Shown piece by piece: positions 55,887 through 64,000 of a stretch of 64,000 nt of DNA (the stretch's first letter is position 1; the number at the start of each line of letters is the position of its first letter). The stretch covers positions 3,529,501 to 3,593,500 of the forward strand of contig NZ_JAAVJL010000001.1 of the NCBI RefSeq assembly GCF_012863495.1, given 5' to 3'. Below the pieces are notes generated by a model that was not told the origin of the DNA, searched no databases, and saw only the letters and a list, made by a program, of their open reading frames with translations. The translations under genes and the position numbers were made by a program. Origin of the DNA: Pseudanabaena yagii GIHE-NHR1. GTDB taxonomy: Bacteria; Cyanobacteriota; Cyanobacteriia; Pseudanabaenales; Pseudanabaenaceae.

Positions 55887-56276
55887 ATGAAAGAAAAACT
55901 CACTCGCAGTCAAGAACGAGTGCTACATCTCCTCCAACATCACGATCACGCGGTATCCGCGCAAGATCTTCATTCGGAATTACGCAATAGTGAAAAAAGT
56001 GTGGGGTTGGCGACGGTTTATCGATCGCTAGAAACGCTCAAATTGCAAGGCTTAATCAAAGCTCTCACCTTACCCAATGGCGAAACGGTTTACAGTGTCA
56101 CCCGTGCCGATCGCCATCATCTTAATTGCCTAAACTGTGGTAAATCCCTGCCGATTGATAGCTGTCCCATTCACGATCTAGGCAATCAACTCGCCAAAAA
56201 ACATAGCTTTCAGATTTATTATCACACCCTCGAATTTTTCGGTATGTGTAGTCAATGTCAGGAGGAATCTCAATAA
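55887..56276 (+). CDS. Fur-family metal regulator (Zur-like)
   Basis: A 129-residue regulator. The winged-helix DNA-binding half ends near residue 80 (ATVYRSLETLKLQGLI). The metal-binding half has HHLNCLNCGKSLPIDSCP and FFGMCSQCQ, giving a structural zinc site with two CxxC pairs. Cyanobacterial Zur and Fur proteins look alike here, and the precise metal cannot be told. The last 44 bases of the gene are duplicated 80 bases downstream. Confidence 0.82.
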   Translation: MKEKLTRSQERVLHLLQHHDHAVSAQDLHSELRNSEKSVGLATVYRSLETLKLQGLIKALTLPNGETVYSVTRADRHHLNCLNCGKSLPIDSCPIHDLGNQLAKKHSFQIYYHTLEFFGMCSQCQEESQ

Positions 56277-56506
56277 AGTGGTCAGCGAAACTGCCCACTT
56301 TATTAGATGAGGAATTTTTCGGTATGTGTAGTCAATGTCAGGAGGAATCTCAATATAGCTGTCGCCAAGTGTATCAGGACATAAAACCCAAGAAGAGAAA
56401 GGCGGCGCGAAGCGCCGCCTTTCTCTTCTTGGGTTTTGATTTTGTCCTAACATAAGTGACGGCAGCTATAAAATGGTCAGCGAAACTGCCCACTTTACTG
56501 GGTTAG
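56232..56506. repeat. Tandem duplication of the fur-like gene's 3' end
   Basis: Bases 56232-56275 recur exactly at 56312-56355. Between and after them the 24-base segment TGGTCAGCGAAACTGCCCAC (56279 on, continuing TTTA) recurs at 56474-56497. The two overlapping repeat patterns suggest replication slippage or an insertion event before the DJ-1 gene. No extra gene is formed. Confidence 0.8.
56383..56437. terminator. 26-bp perfect hairpin with GAA triloop
   Basis: Arms 56383-56408 and 56412-56437 are exact and enclose GAA, giving GGCGGCGC-GAA-GCGCCGCC. It follows the duplicated fur-like gene end and has A4/T4 ends. Partial outer pairing extends the stem. Confidence 0.85.
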
Positions 56507-56517
56507 GAAACTAAACT

Positions 56518-57057
56518 ATGAAAACTGTACTTGTTCCCCTATTTGAAGGCTTTGAAGAAATCGAGGCGATTACGATTATTGATGTATTGCGACGCGGCAA
56601 TATTGAAGTAGTGACAGCCAGCCTCTCCGAGCAGATAGTGATGGGCGCTCATGCGATCGCTATTATTGCCGACAAACTTCTCGATGAAGTTGATGCTAGC
56701 CAATTTGATGCGATCGTCCTTGCTGGTGGTGCAGGCACTTTCCGCTTGCGCGAAGACCATCGCATTGCATCAATACTTAAAACACAAGCATCAGCAAATA
56801 AACTCGTTGCAGCAATTTGTGCGGCTCCCACTGTCCTCTCTAATGCGGGATTACTGCGCGGTAAACAAGCAACATCCTTCCCCGCAGTCAAAGAACAACT
56901 AGAAGTAGGCGAATATCTGGAAGTACCTGTGGTAGTTGATGGCAATGTGGTCACTAGTCGTGGTGCAGGAACAGCTATGGCATTTGCCCTCAAATTAGTA
57001 GAGATTTTGCAAGGTGAAGCGATCGCTAATAAATTAGCCAAAGACATGATTGTTTAG
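56518..57057 (+). CDS. DJ-1/PfpI-family protein (YajL-like)
   Basis: A 179-residue cytosolic protein. Cys101 in AAICAAPTVLS is the nucleophile and Glu16 in FEGFEEIEAIT is the partner acid of DJ-1/YajL. Members act as glyoxalase or protein-repair chaperones; the exact role is debated. It has an own start region after the duplicated repeat. Confidence 0.88.
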   Translation: MKTVLVPLFEGFEEIEAITIIDVLRRGNIEVVTASLSEQIVMGAHAIAIIADKLLDEVDASQFDAIVLAGGAGTFRLREDHRIASILKTQASANKLVAAICAAPTVLSNAGLLRGKQATSFPAVKEQLEVGEYLEVPVVVDGNVVTSRGAGTAMAFALKLVEILQGEAIANKLAKDMIV

Positions 57058-57200
57058 TATTTACAGATTTTTGTTCTATGAGTTTATGGGTTTAATTTAC
57101 TCTCAGCATCATGGTGATCGCTATAGATACGATAAAACTATTAGAGTTAGGCTTAACGAATCCTGACTCTAATTGAAATTGAGCCTGTTACCAATAACTA

Positions 57201-59171
57201 ATGCTAAAAAATTTTCAATGGCTAAAACCGCTATTTCCTAAATATCTCTTGCAGCAATTGACAGAATTAAAATTGCCAAGATTCCGATCTACATTTGTCA
57301 GTAGCGCAATTATTTTGGGGATGCTCTACGGAGTCAGGCAGCTAGGGGGACTGCAACAATTAGAGCTAGTGGTTTTTGATCAGATGATACGATCGCGTCC
57401 AGACAAAGTAACCGATCCGCGATTGTTACTGGTCACGATCACCGAAAGCGACATCAAACAATACAAATGGCCCCTAACCGATCGCCTTGTCGCGCAGACC
57501 TTAACAGAACTAAATCGGTATCAACCCGCCGCGATTGCCGTAGATCTCAATCTTCAGCGTAATATTCCCATTGAGCCAGATCGCAGTGAACTAATTGCCC
57601 AATTGCGTCGCCCCAATGTGATTGCCGCAGTTAGCAATGGCAATAATCAAAATGATCGCATCGATCCGCCCATTGAGCTACCCAAAGAACAGGTTGGTCT
57701 AGTTGATCTGCCTGCCGATCCTGATGGTTTTATGCGGCGGGTGTTGCTATTTACCAATCGCGCTTCTTTATCGATTCAATTGCTCAATGCTTATTTGCGA
57801 GCAGACTGTCCCCGCGATCGCCCACAGCGTCAGGATTTAGTTTGTCAAAATCTCAAGCCCTCGTTTAATTCCAAAAAAGAATATGAATTGGGAGGAGTGG
57901 TATTTCCTCTTTTAAAGTCAGATTCTGGAGCTTATCAAACGATTAATAGTGGCGGTTATCAAATTCTGATTAACTATCGCGGTTCATCCCAATCTTTGCA
58001 GCGCGTCACGCTCTCCCAAGTCCTGCAAAAAGAAGTAAATCCTGATTTGATTAAAGGAAAAATCGTGCTGATTGGTGTAAGTGCGCCTAGTCTCAAGGAT
58101 ATTTTTTTAACTCCTTATAGTTCCGCAACTGAGGGAACTGTGAGAATGGCAGGAGTGGAAGTTCAAGCGCATATTACCAGTCATTTGCTTGGTGCAGTGC
58201 TAGATGGCGATCGCCTGTTTTGGTTTTGGGCGGAGTGGCAAGAGCTTTTATGGATGTTGATTTGGGCGATCGCAGGGATTAGCTTAACTTGGAGTATTCG
58301 CAAACCGCTTATTTTAATCCTCAGCGAACTTCTATTTCTATTAATCTTATTGGGATTTAGCTATGTTCTATTTTTGCAACAGGGTTGGATTCCTGTGGTT
58401 GCTCCTGCATTGGCGTTTGGGCTAGCGAGCCTTACCACCTTGATTGATCGCCAATATCAGCTTCAACAACAGCAACAAATGATGATGCGGCTATTGGGTC
58501 AACAGACTTCACCAGCGATTGCCAATGCACTTTGGGAAGGACGCGATCGCCTGTTGCAGTCTGGTCGATTACCTTGGCAAAATGTGACCGCAACAGTTCT
58601 GTTTACGGATATTAAGAGCTTCAGTACGATCGTGGAAGGAGAATCGCCAGAACGGGTGATGGGCTGGCTCAATGAATATCTGACAGTGATGGCGGATGTG
58701 GTGCAGTCGCATCAGGGCGTGGTGAATAAGTTTATTGGCGATAGTGTGATGGCGGTGTTTGGTGTGCCGATCGCCCTTCAACAACAGGCGGAAATTGCCA
58801 CGGATGCGCGGCGATCGGTGGCTTGTGCCTTGGCAATGCGATCGGCGCTAATGGAATTAAATCAGCGTTTTGAGCAGCAGGGATTGTCCAAAATTGAGAT
58901 GCGGGTGGGAATTTTTACGGGAGCGGTGATGGTGGGCAGTTTGGGCGGTAAGAGTCGTTTGGAATATGGGGTTATTGGCGATACGGTAAATATTGCGTCA
59001 CGGCTAGAGTCCTGTGAGAAGGAGCGTCAAGAGGAAGACTGTCGCATTTTAATTGCACAGGAAACACTGGATTATTTAGAAGATCTCTATGATGTGGAAA
59101 GTTGGGGAGCAGTATTTTTAAAGGGTAGGGTGCAGGCAGTGCAGGTTTATCGCTTAATTGGACATCGGTAG
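57201..59171 (+). CDS. CHASE2-domain class III adenylate cyclase
   Basis: A 656-residue membrane receptor. An N-terminal membrane helix (about 30-50) leads to a CHASE2 sensor domain outside the membrane (about 52-345), three membrane helices (about 350-412) and a cytosolic cyclase domain (about 455-620). Metal-binding Asp470 in FTDIKSFS and Asp514 in GDSVMAVFG are present, and Lys510 in NKFIGD with the GDTVNIASRLES segment fits ATP rather than GTP. Product cAMP is the inference. The gene is followed 100 bases later by a secreted DUF928 gene. Confidence 0.9.
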   Translation: MLKNFQWLKPLFPKYLLQQLTELKLPRFRSTFVSSAIILGMLYGVRQLGGLQQLELVVFDQMIRSRPDKVTDPRLLLVTITESDIKQYKWPLTDRLVAQTLTELNRYQPAAIAVDLNLQRNIPIEPDRSELIAQLRRPNVIAAVSNGNNQNDRIDPPIELPKEQVGLVDLPADPDGFMRRVLLFTNRASLSIQLLNAYLRADCPRDRPQRQDLVCQNLKPSFNSKKEYELGGVVFPLLKSDSGAYQTINSGGYQILINYRGSSQSLQRVTLSQVLQKEVNPDLIKGKIVLIGVSAPSLKDIFLTPYSSATEGTVRMAGVEVQAHITSHLLGAVLDGDRLFWFWAEWQELLWMLIWAIAGISLTWSIRKPLILILSELLFLLILLGFSYVLFLQQGWIPVVAPALAFGLASLTTLIDRQYQLQQQQQMMMRLLGQQTSPAIANALWEGRDRLLQSGRLPWQNVTATVLFTDIKSFSTIVEGESPERVMGWLNEYLTVMADVVQSHQGVVNKFIGDSVMAVFGVPIALQQQAEIATDARRSVACALAMRSALMELNQRFEQQGLSKIEMRVGIFTGAVMVGSLGGKSRLEYGVIGDTVNIASRLESCEKERQEEDCRILIAQETLDYLEDLYDVESWGAVFLKGRVQAVQVYRLIGHR

Positions 59172-59271
59172 AATTTGTGGCAAGAAAATTATATTTCATC
59201 ATCAGATCATGTAAATTTGATGACATCAAATTTACATCGTTTGTTTGTGCTGGATGCCACCCCATAAATTC

Positions 59272-59955
59272 ATGAAAATTCTTCGTCAGAATAGGTTTCT
59301 TAGGACAATGGCACTAATGGCTTTTGTAATTGGTGCAATGCCAAGCCAGTTACTCACAGCACAAACTATTCCCATTTACGATCCACCACCACCAACCGAT
59401 CCAACGATACGCGGCAATAATTGCTCTACAGTTACGCCTGAATTATTGTCTCCTGTGTCGAAGAAGGTGTTCACCACGGCTGACTATCCAACATTTTTGT
59501 TAGTTGTGCCAACCACAACAGCTCGTCAGGCAAAGTTTTCAATTCGCGATCGCGATCGCAAGTCAATTTATCGACAGACCTTTAGTTTGTCAGGTCAGTC
59601 GGGAATTTTGCGGGTGGTGTTACCGAATGAAGCTAACATCAAAAAGCTTGATGGGGGACAAATCTATAAATGGGAATTTAATATCATTTGCGATCCTGAT
59701 AATCGCGGCATTGATGATTTTGTGGTGGGTGAGTTGCAAAAGGTTACTCTGCCTGATGCTAAGTCTCCATCTCAGTTGACTTTATGGGAGCGATATAGAG
59801 CGTTTGAGTACGATGCTTTGATGGTCTTAGATTTGTTGCGCCGAACTAATCCTAGAGATCAATTAATTCAGTCTGAGTGGGAGTCGTGGTTAGTGCGTCA
59901 CAAGTTCGGCGATTTGAAAGGATTGCCAGCGATCGTATTAAAATCGCAAAAGTAA
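59272..59955 (+). CDS. Secreted DUF928-family protein
   Basis: About 227 residues with a signal peptide (about 1-27, ending LLTAQT). The body has the family parts LLSPVSKKVFTTADYPTFLLVVP and YKWEFNIICDPDNRG, beta-rich and extracytoplasmic. Function unknown. In many cyanobacteria DUF928 genes sit next to CHASE2 and CHAT genes, as here. The start is placed at 59272; the upstream frame lacks a signal. Confidence 0.8.
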   Translation: MKILRQNRFLRTMALMAFVIGAMPSQLLTAQTIPIYDPPPPTDPTIRGNNCSTVTPELLSPVSKKVFTTADYPTFLLVVPTTTARQAKFSIRDRDRKSIYRQTFSLSGQSGILRVVLPNEANIKKLDGGQIYKWEFNIICDPDNRGIDDFVVGELQKVTLPDAKSPSQLTLWERYRAFEYDALMVLDLLRRTNPRDQLIQSEWESWLVRHKFGDLKGLPAIVLKSQK

Positions 59956-60034
59956 CGTAGCTGCCTCGACCGCTATAATATCGGGTATAGCCCTGAGTCA
60001 AGAAATCATCCAAAGATTACTAAGGAGCGAAATC

Positions 60035-60268
60035 ATGAAAGAATCTGTTATCTATCAAGCCATCTTGCAGGAAGGCATGGCTGAAGGTATTGCTGAAGGC
60101 AAGGCTGAAACTACTAAGCAGCTTGCCTTAAATATGTTGCGCTCTAATATAGCTGTAGATTTGGTTGTGCAAATTACTGGGCTAAGCCTCAAACAAGTGC
60201 AAAAGTTGCAAAAAACTAGCACTAAACCACCAAAAGCCTCAAAGTCCCCAAAGAAATCGCCGCGTTAA
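60035..60268 (+). CDS. Small Rpn-type C-terminal-fragment protein
   Basis: A 77-residue protein beginning MKESVIYQAILQEGMAEGIAEGKAETT and ending in a lysine-rich tail (KSPKKSPR). The EGxAEGKAE stretch and the helical LALNMLRSNIAVDLVVQITGLSLKQVQ are the C-terminal region of Rpn/DUF4351-type nucleases, present here without the catalytic domain. A good ribosome site (TAAGGAG) precedes it, so it may be expressed. Function unknown. Confidence 0.6.
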   Translation: MKESVIYQAILQEGMAEGIAEGKAETTKQLALNMLRSNIAVDLVVQITGLSLKQVQKLQKTSTKPPKASKSPKKSPR

Positions 60269-60312
60269 AAACATAAATTATTCGCGTTGTCCCTATAAAC
60301 ACAAATTCGTAG

Positions 60313-60486
60313 GGGTTTAGCATTTGCGTTTCAAGATTGTGGTGGGGAGTATAAAAATCTTGGCGCAAATGCTAAACCCTCCATGCTTTCACCGATCGCT
60401 TGTCCCTGCGTTGAGAGGTTAGGGCAAAGCATTCCCCAATTAAAGTTATCTGAAAAATTATAGATTTCTGTGGGAATGCTTTGCTC
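60313..60486. repeat. Composite element copy 3, both modules
   Basis: Module 1 has arms 60313-60328 and 60364-60379 (GGGTTTAGCATTTGCG type). Module 2 has arms 60422-60436 (GGGCAAAGCATTCCC) and 60472-60486 (one mismatch). The spacer text GCTTTCACCGATCGCTTGTC matches copy 1. Sequence drift shows it is an older copy or a distinct subfamily. Confidence 0.75.
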
Positions 60487-60523
60487 CTATATAGATCATC
60501 TGTGTATTTTAGAGGAGTTAATT

Positions 60524-60817
60524 ATGACGCAAATTATTTTAGAAATTGGTCAGCCTGTGGTCATTGAAAAGCTGAGAAGTCTTGCCCAAAAGTATCAGCG
60601 AACTTTGGAGGAGCAGATTGTTTTAATTTTAGAAAATGCTGTTACGCCTTTGCCACAAGAATAGAGGACTTTTTCTGCCTTAGATAATGGTCAAGATGGT
60701 TTTTGGTATAAGACTTTAAGGTTTAGACAGAGGATGCAGCAGGAAAATATTGTGTTCGCCGACGAAGATTTTGCCGATCTACGCGATCGCTCTGAGGGTC
60801 GGGAGGTTGAGTTTTAA
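60524..60817 (+). pseudogene. FitA/antitoxin-like gene with an in-frame TAG
   Basis: From ATG 60524 the frame encodes MTQIILEIGQPVVIEKLRSLAQKYQRTLEEQ and ends LPQE before TAG at 60662-60664. The same frame continues open as RTFSALDNGQDGFWYKTLRF and so on to FADEDFADLRDRSEGREVEF, TAA at 60815-60817. The second part has the ordinary FADLRDRS-GREVE end of such antitoxins. Thus one nonsense codon splits it, and no toxin follows it on this strand. Confidence 0.7.
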
Positions 60818-60826
60818 GCGATCGCT

Positions 60827-61225
60827 CTACCAAACAGTTGCGATCGCCTTTGCCTCACAAATATTCTGATCACAAGTCAAAATAGCCACTTGGTTTCCTT
60901 GACTCTCTATGACTAAAGCTGTTGATACAATTTGCCGATCATGCATTTCGTTGATAGAAATCAGCTTGATACTTCTCTCAATTACATCAAAATCTAGTGG
61001 ATAGATAGAGACCCGTTCATCATCCTTGACTACCTTTAATAATGCCTCGACAGAAGGAATCGAAGTTTTACCACGACTAACTATCCATGCTGATTCGGCT
61101 AAAGCGATCGCAGGTAAAATTAATTCACTACTCGCATCAGAAAGGATTTCTTTGGCGATCGCACCTAAACGAGAATTTCCTTCTAAGAACCAAATTAGGG
61201 CATGGGTATCAATGATATATTTCAT
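60827..61225 (-). CDS. PIN-domain toxin (VapC type)
   Basis: About 132 residues. Asp6 in MKYIIDTHALIWFLEG, Glu in LAESAWI, Asp in HDRQIVSTALV and Asp in LTCDQNI give the four-acid PIN site. It is preceded by a small antitoxin-like gene on the same strand, 11 bases away. The start is placed at 61225 because upstream codons are not family-like. Confidence 0.85.
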   Translation of the reverse strand: MKYIIDTHALIWFLEGNSRLGAIAKEILSDASSELILPAIALAESAWIVSRGKTSIPSVEALLKVVKDDERVSIYPLDFDVIERSIKLISINEMHDRQIVSTALVIESQGNQVAILTCDQNICEAKAIATVW

Positions 61226-61235
61226 AGCCCTATAA

Positions 61236-61469
61236 CTATGACCAACTAAGACCATCATCAGGATCGCCGTTAAATTCAGCATCTTTAAAATCAGATTCAG
61301 TAGATTGCTGAGAGCCTAAAAACATCCCAAAGGACATAATTTGGCTGGATATAGTAGCTAACTGCGGTTTAAAAAAAGTTACAAAAACCTGACTCTCAGA
61401 AATATCTTGAGGGACTTCAGCTAATTCGATTTTGCCGTTTTTATATATTCCTTGAATTGTCTGTAGCAT
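61236..61469 (-). CDS. Antitoxin-like partner of the VapC toxin
   Basis: About 77 residues. It begins MLQTIQGIYKNGKIELAEVPQ, a short beta-strand DNA-binding-like N-terminus seen in cyanobacterial antitoxins next to PIN toxins, and ends in an acidic tail (FNGDPDDGLSWS). The start at 61469 is preferred over an upstream ATG. The pair is convergent with the broken antitoxin at 60524. Confidence 0.7.
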   Translation of the reverse strand: MLQTIQGIYKNGKIELAEVPQDISESQVFVTFFKPQLATISSQIMSFGMFLGSQQSTESDFKDAEFNGDPDDGLSWS

Positions 61470-61627
61470 AGTGTTTTCTATGGGCAAATTGCGCGATCGC
61501 TAATGAACTATTGCGTACAGACATTCTAGCTAAAATTTGATAGCGAAGCAAAAAATCGGGGATATGTATACTCAGAAATGTGAGAAAGTTTTTATTAGAA
61601 ACACCCGAATGTAAAGGAGATGATGAA

Positions 61628-64000
61628 ATGATGCGTAAGGTTGGTGTGGTGGTGAGTCGGGTTGGATTGATTTTGATGTTGGGAATGTTTGGAGTTCCTT
61701 TTGTTGCGCCGAGTTTTAGTCAATCAAATTCTGCTTCAGCGCGATCAGCAGCTTTGAAGGAAGCAGAGGAACTCAATCGGCAGGTGATTCAACTCTACAA
61801 ACAGGGGAAATATCGAGAGGCAATTGCCATAGCACAACTTTCCCTCGCGATTCGAGAAAAAACATTAGGAGCCGAGCATCCTGATGTCGCCGCCAGCCTC
61901 AATAATCTTGCCCAGTTGTATAAGTCACAGGGGAACTATACAGCCGCCGAGCCACTCCTTAAACGTTCCCTCGCGATTCTAGAAAAAGCATTAGGAGCCG
62001 AGCATCCCGATGTCGCCTCTAGCCTCAATAATCTCGCAGAGTTGTATAAGTCACAGGGGAACTACCCCGCCGCCGAGCCACTCCTTAAACGTTCTCTCGC
62101 GATTCTAGAAAAAGCATTAGGAGCCGAGCATCCCGATGTCGCCTCCAGCCTCAATAATCTTGCAGCATTATATAATTCACAGGGGAACTACGCAGCAGCC
62201 GAACCACTTTATAAACGTTCCCTCTCGATTCGAGAAAAAGCATCAGGAGCTAATCATCCCGATGTCGCCTCCAGCCTCAATGGTCTCGCAAGGTTGTATG
62301 ATTCACAGGGGAACTACCCCGCCGCCGAATCACTTTATAAACATTCCCTCGCAATTCGAGAAAAAGCATTAGGAGCCGAGCATCCCCTTGTCGCCACTAG
62401 TCTCAATAATCTCGCAGGGTTGTATGTTGCACAGGGGAACTACCCCGCCGCCGAGCCACTCCTTAAACGTTCCCTCGCGATTCTAGAAAAAGTATTAGGA
62501 GCCGAGCATCCCGATGTCGCTACTATCCTCAATAATCTCGCAGCATCGTATGATTCACAGGGGAACTACCTAGCCGCTGAACCACTCTATAAACGTTCCC
62601 TCGCGATTCGAGAAAAAGCATTAGGAGCCAATCATCCCGATGTCGCCTCTAGCCTCAATAATCTAGCATTGTTGTATGATTCACAGGGGAACTATCCAAC
62701 CGCCGAACCACTCTATAAACGTTCCCTCGCGATTCGAGAGAAAGCATTAGGATACAATCATCCCGATGTCGCCTCTAGCCTCAATAATCTCTCAATGTTG
62801 TATCAGTCACAGGGGAACTACTCTGCCGCTGAAACACTTTATAAACGTTCCCTCGCAATTCGAGAAAAAGTATTAGGATCTGAGCATCCCGATGTCGGCA
62901 CGAGCCTCAATAATCTCGCAGTGTTGTATCAGTCACTGGGGAACGCCTCAGCAGCCGAGCCACTTTATAAGCGTTCCCTCGCGATCGCTGACAGAGCATT
63001 AGGATCTGAGCATCCCAATGTCGCCACTAGCCTCAATAATCTTTCATTGTTGTATCAGGCACAGGGGGATATCGATCGCGCAATTACATTTCGACAAAAG
63101 GGACTTGAAGTTCAAGAACATAACTTAAAGCTTAATCTGGCATCTGGCACTGAAACCCAAAAACAGGCTTATATGCAAACCGTTTCTGGAACAACAGATG
63201 GTACTATTTCCCTGCACGTCCAAGCCGCCCCCACAAACAACGCCGCCACACGCCTAGCCCTAACCGCAATTTTACAACGCAAAGGTCGTCTCCTTGATAT
63301 CCTATCAACCAACCTCCAAACCCTCCGCCAATACCTCACCCCCGACATCCAGCCACAATTTGATCAATGGATCACCCTCAAAAGCCAACTCGCCAACCTT
63401 GCCCTCAAAAATACCCCCATCGATCAATATCGCACCCTCCAGCAACAAGTTGAAGAAATAGAATCCAACCTCAATCGCCGCAGTGCCGAACTGCAAGCAA
63501 TCAACGAAGCCGTCACGATCGCAGCAGTCCAAAAACAAATCCCTACCGAGGCAGTCCTAATTGAATTCTTTCGCTACGATACTTTGAATCCCAAAGCATC
63601 CCAAAAAGATAGATGGGGCAAACCTCGCTACGTTGCCTATATCCTCCAGAACCAAGGCGAACCCAAATGGGTAGACCTCGGCGAAGCCGCAACCCTAGAG
63701 CCAGCAATTCAAACATTTCGCCAAGCCATCAGTCGCCCACCCACAAACCCCGATCGCGAAGTCGATCCGCAATTAACCGTAGCCGAAGTCAAACAAACTG
63801 CCCGTGACCTTGACCAAAAGCTGATGCAACCGATCCGCCCATTGCTAGGCAACGCCCGTCATTTATTGATTTCCCCCGATAGCGATCTCAACCTTATCCC
63901 CTTCGCCGCCCTCGTTGACCAGCAAAAACGCTTCCTTCTCGAAACCTACGACATCACCTATCTCTCATCAGGACGCGACTTGCTCCGCCCAAACCGCAAG
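61628..64000 (+). CDS. Exported TPR-CHAT putative protease 4, runs off the window end
   Basis: An incomplete gene of at least 791 codons. AAAGGAGA lies eight bases before ATG 61628 (ATG 61631 is next). A signal peptide (about 5-35, ending PSFSQ) is followed by about ten TPR units of 42 residues in the kinesin-light-chain style (AEPLLKRSLAILEKALG then EHPDVASSLNNLA). From about residue 520 a helical linker leads to the start of a CHAT domain (HLLISPDSDLNLIPFAALVD near 745). The catalytic His and Cys must lie beyond position 64000. This array differs from the 40-residue type of CHAT genes 1-3, so it is a separate subfamily. Confidence 0.85.
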   Translation, partial: MMRKVGVVVSRVGLILMLGMFGVPFVAPSFSQSNSASARSAALKEAEELNRQVIQLYKQGKYREAIAIAQLSLAIREKTLGAEHPDVAASLNNLAQLYKSQGNYTAAEPLLKRSLAILEKALGAEHPDVASSLNNLAELYKSQGNYPAAEPLLKRSLAILEKALGAEHPDVASSLNNLAALYNSQGNYAAAEPLYKRSLSIREKASGANHPDVASSLNGLARLYDSQGNYPAAESLYKHSLAIREKALGAEHPLVATSLNNLAGLYVAQGNYPAAEPLLKRSLAILEKVLGAEHPDVATILNNLAASYDSQGNYLAAEPLYKRSLAIREKALGANHPDVASSLNNLALLYDSQGNYPTAEPLYKRSLAIREKALGYNHPDVASSLNNLSMLYQSQGNYSAAETLYKRSLAIREKVLGSEHPDVGTSLNNLAVLYQSLGNASAAEPLYKRSLAIADRALGSEHPNVATSLNNLSLLYQAQGDIDRAITFRQKGLEVQEHNLKLNLASGTETQKQAYMQTVSGTTDGTISLHVQAAPTNNAATRLALTAILQRKGRLLDILSTNLQTLRQYLTPDIQPQFDQWITLKSQLANLALKNTPIDQYRTLQQQVEEIESNLNRRSAELQAINEAVTIAAVQKQIPTEAVLIEFFRYDTLNPKASQKDRWGKPRYVAYILQNQGEPKWVDLGEAATLEPAIQTFRQAISRPPTNPDREVDPQLTVAEVKQTARDLDQKLMQPIRPLLGNARHLLISPDSDLNLIPFAALVDQQKRFLLETYDITYLSSGRDLLRPNRK

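Overview
The window is cyanobacterial chromosome. It carries petG, psbO, psbE-psbF-psbL-psbJ, the circadian output regulator rpaA, solanesyl diphosphate synthase and a cyanoexosortase locus, and the octamer GCGATCGC (HIP1) occurs throughout. The gene set and moderate GC content suggest a filamentous, non-heterocystous cyanobacterium of the Pseudanabaena type. The genus is an inference, not a reading.

Layout. 1-850 is gene-free and rich in hairpins. 0.85-7 kb holds a zinc-ribbon protein, comEC, a cyanoexosortase with its partner protein, HpsJ, and a PEP-CTERM-like substrate. 7-31 kb is mostly housekeeping: an exported prolyl oligopeptidase, psbO, petG, gloA, an LCP-family protein, hemB, corA, rsmE, a YvcK-family protein and a class A PBP. 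30.8-35.5 kb is the conserved minus-strand block rplS-trnW-secE-nusG-rplK-rplA-rplJ-rplL, with an L10 leader before rplJ, followed by hisE. 35.5-48 kb is accessory: a MITE, an MnmC-like methyltransferase, a VapC-type toxin pair beside a broken antitoxin, three large exported TPR-CHAT putative proteases, a truncated DUF2887 gene and composite repeats. 48-57 kb carries glgA, rpaA, sds, psbEFLJ, xisH-xisI, an Eis-like acetyltransferase, a Fur/Zur regulator and a DJ-1 protein. 57-64 kb carries a CHASE2 adenylate cyclase, a secreted DUF928 protein, a second toxin-antitoxin area and a fourth TPR-CHAT gene that runs off the end.

How the parts fit. The exosortase, its partner, HpsJ and the PEP-CTERM protein look like a surface-protein sorting and polysaccharide locus. 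The four TPR-CHAT proteins, the DUF928 protein and the sensor half of the CHASE2 cyclase are all predicted to sit outside the cytoplasmic membrane, which suggests an extracytoplasmic protease and second-messenger system. This is the most interesting candidate system in the window. At the DNA level, most intergenic terminators are very long perfect hairpins whose tips are GCGAAGC or GCAAAGC-like triloops. A 113-151 bp MITE with TTA target duplications is present, and a two-module inverted-repeat element recurs upstream of or near the CHAT genes.
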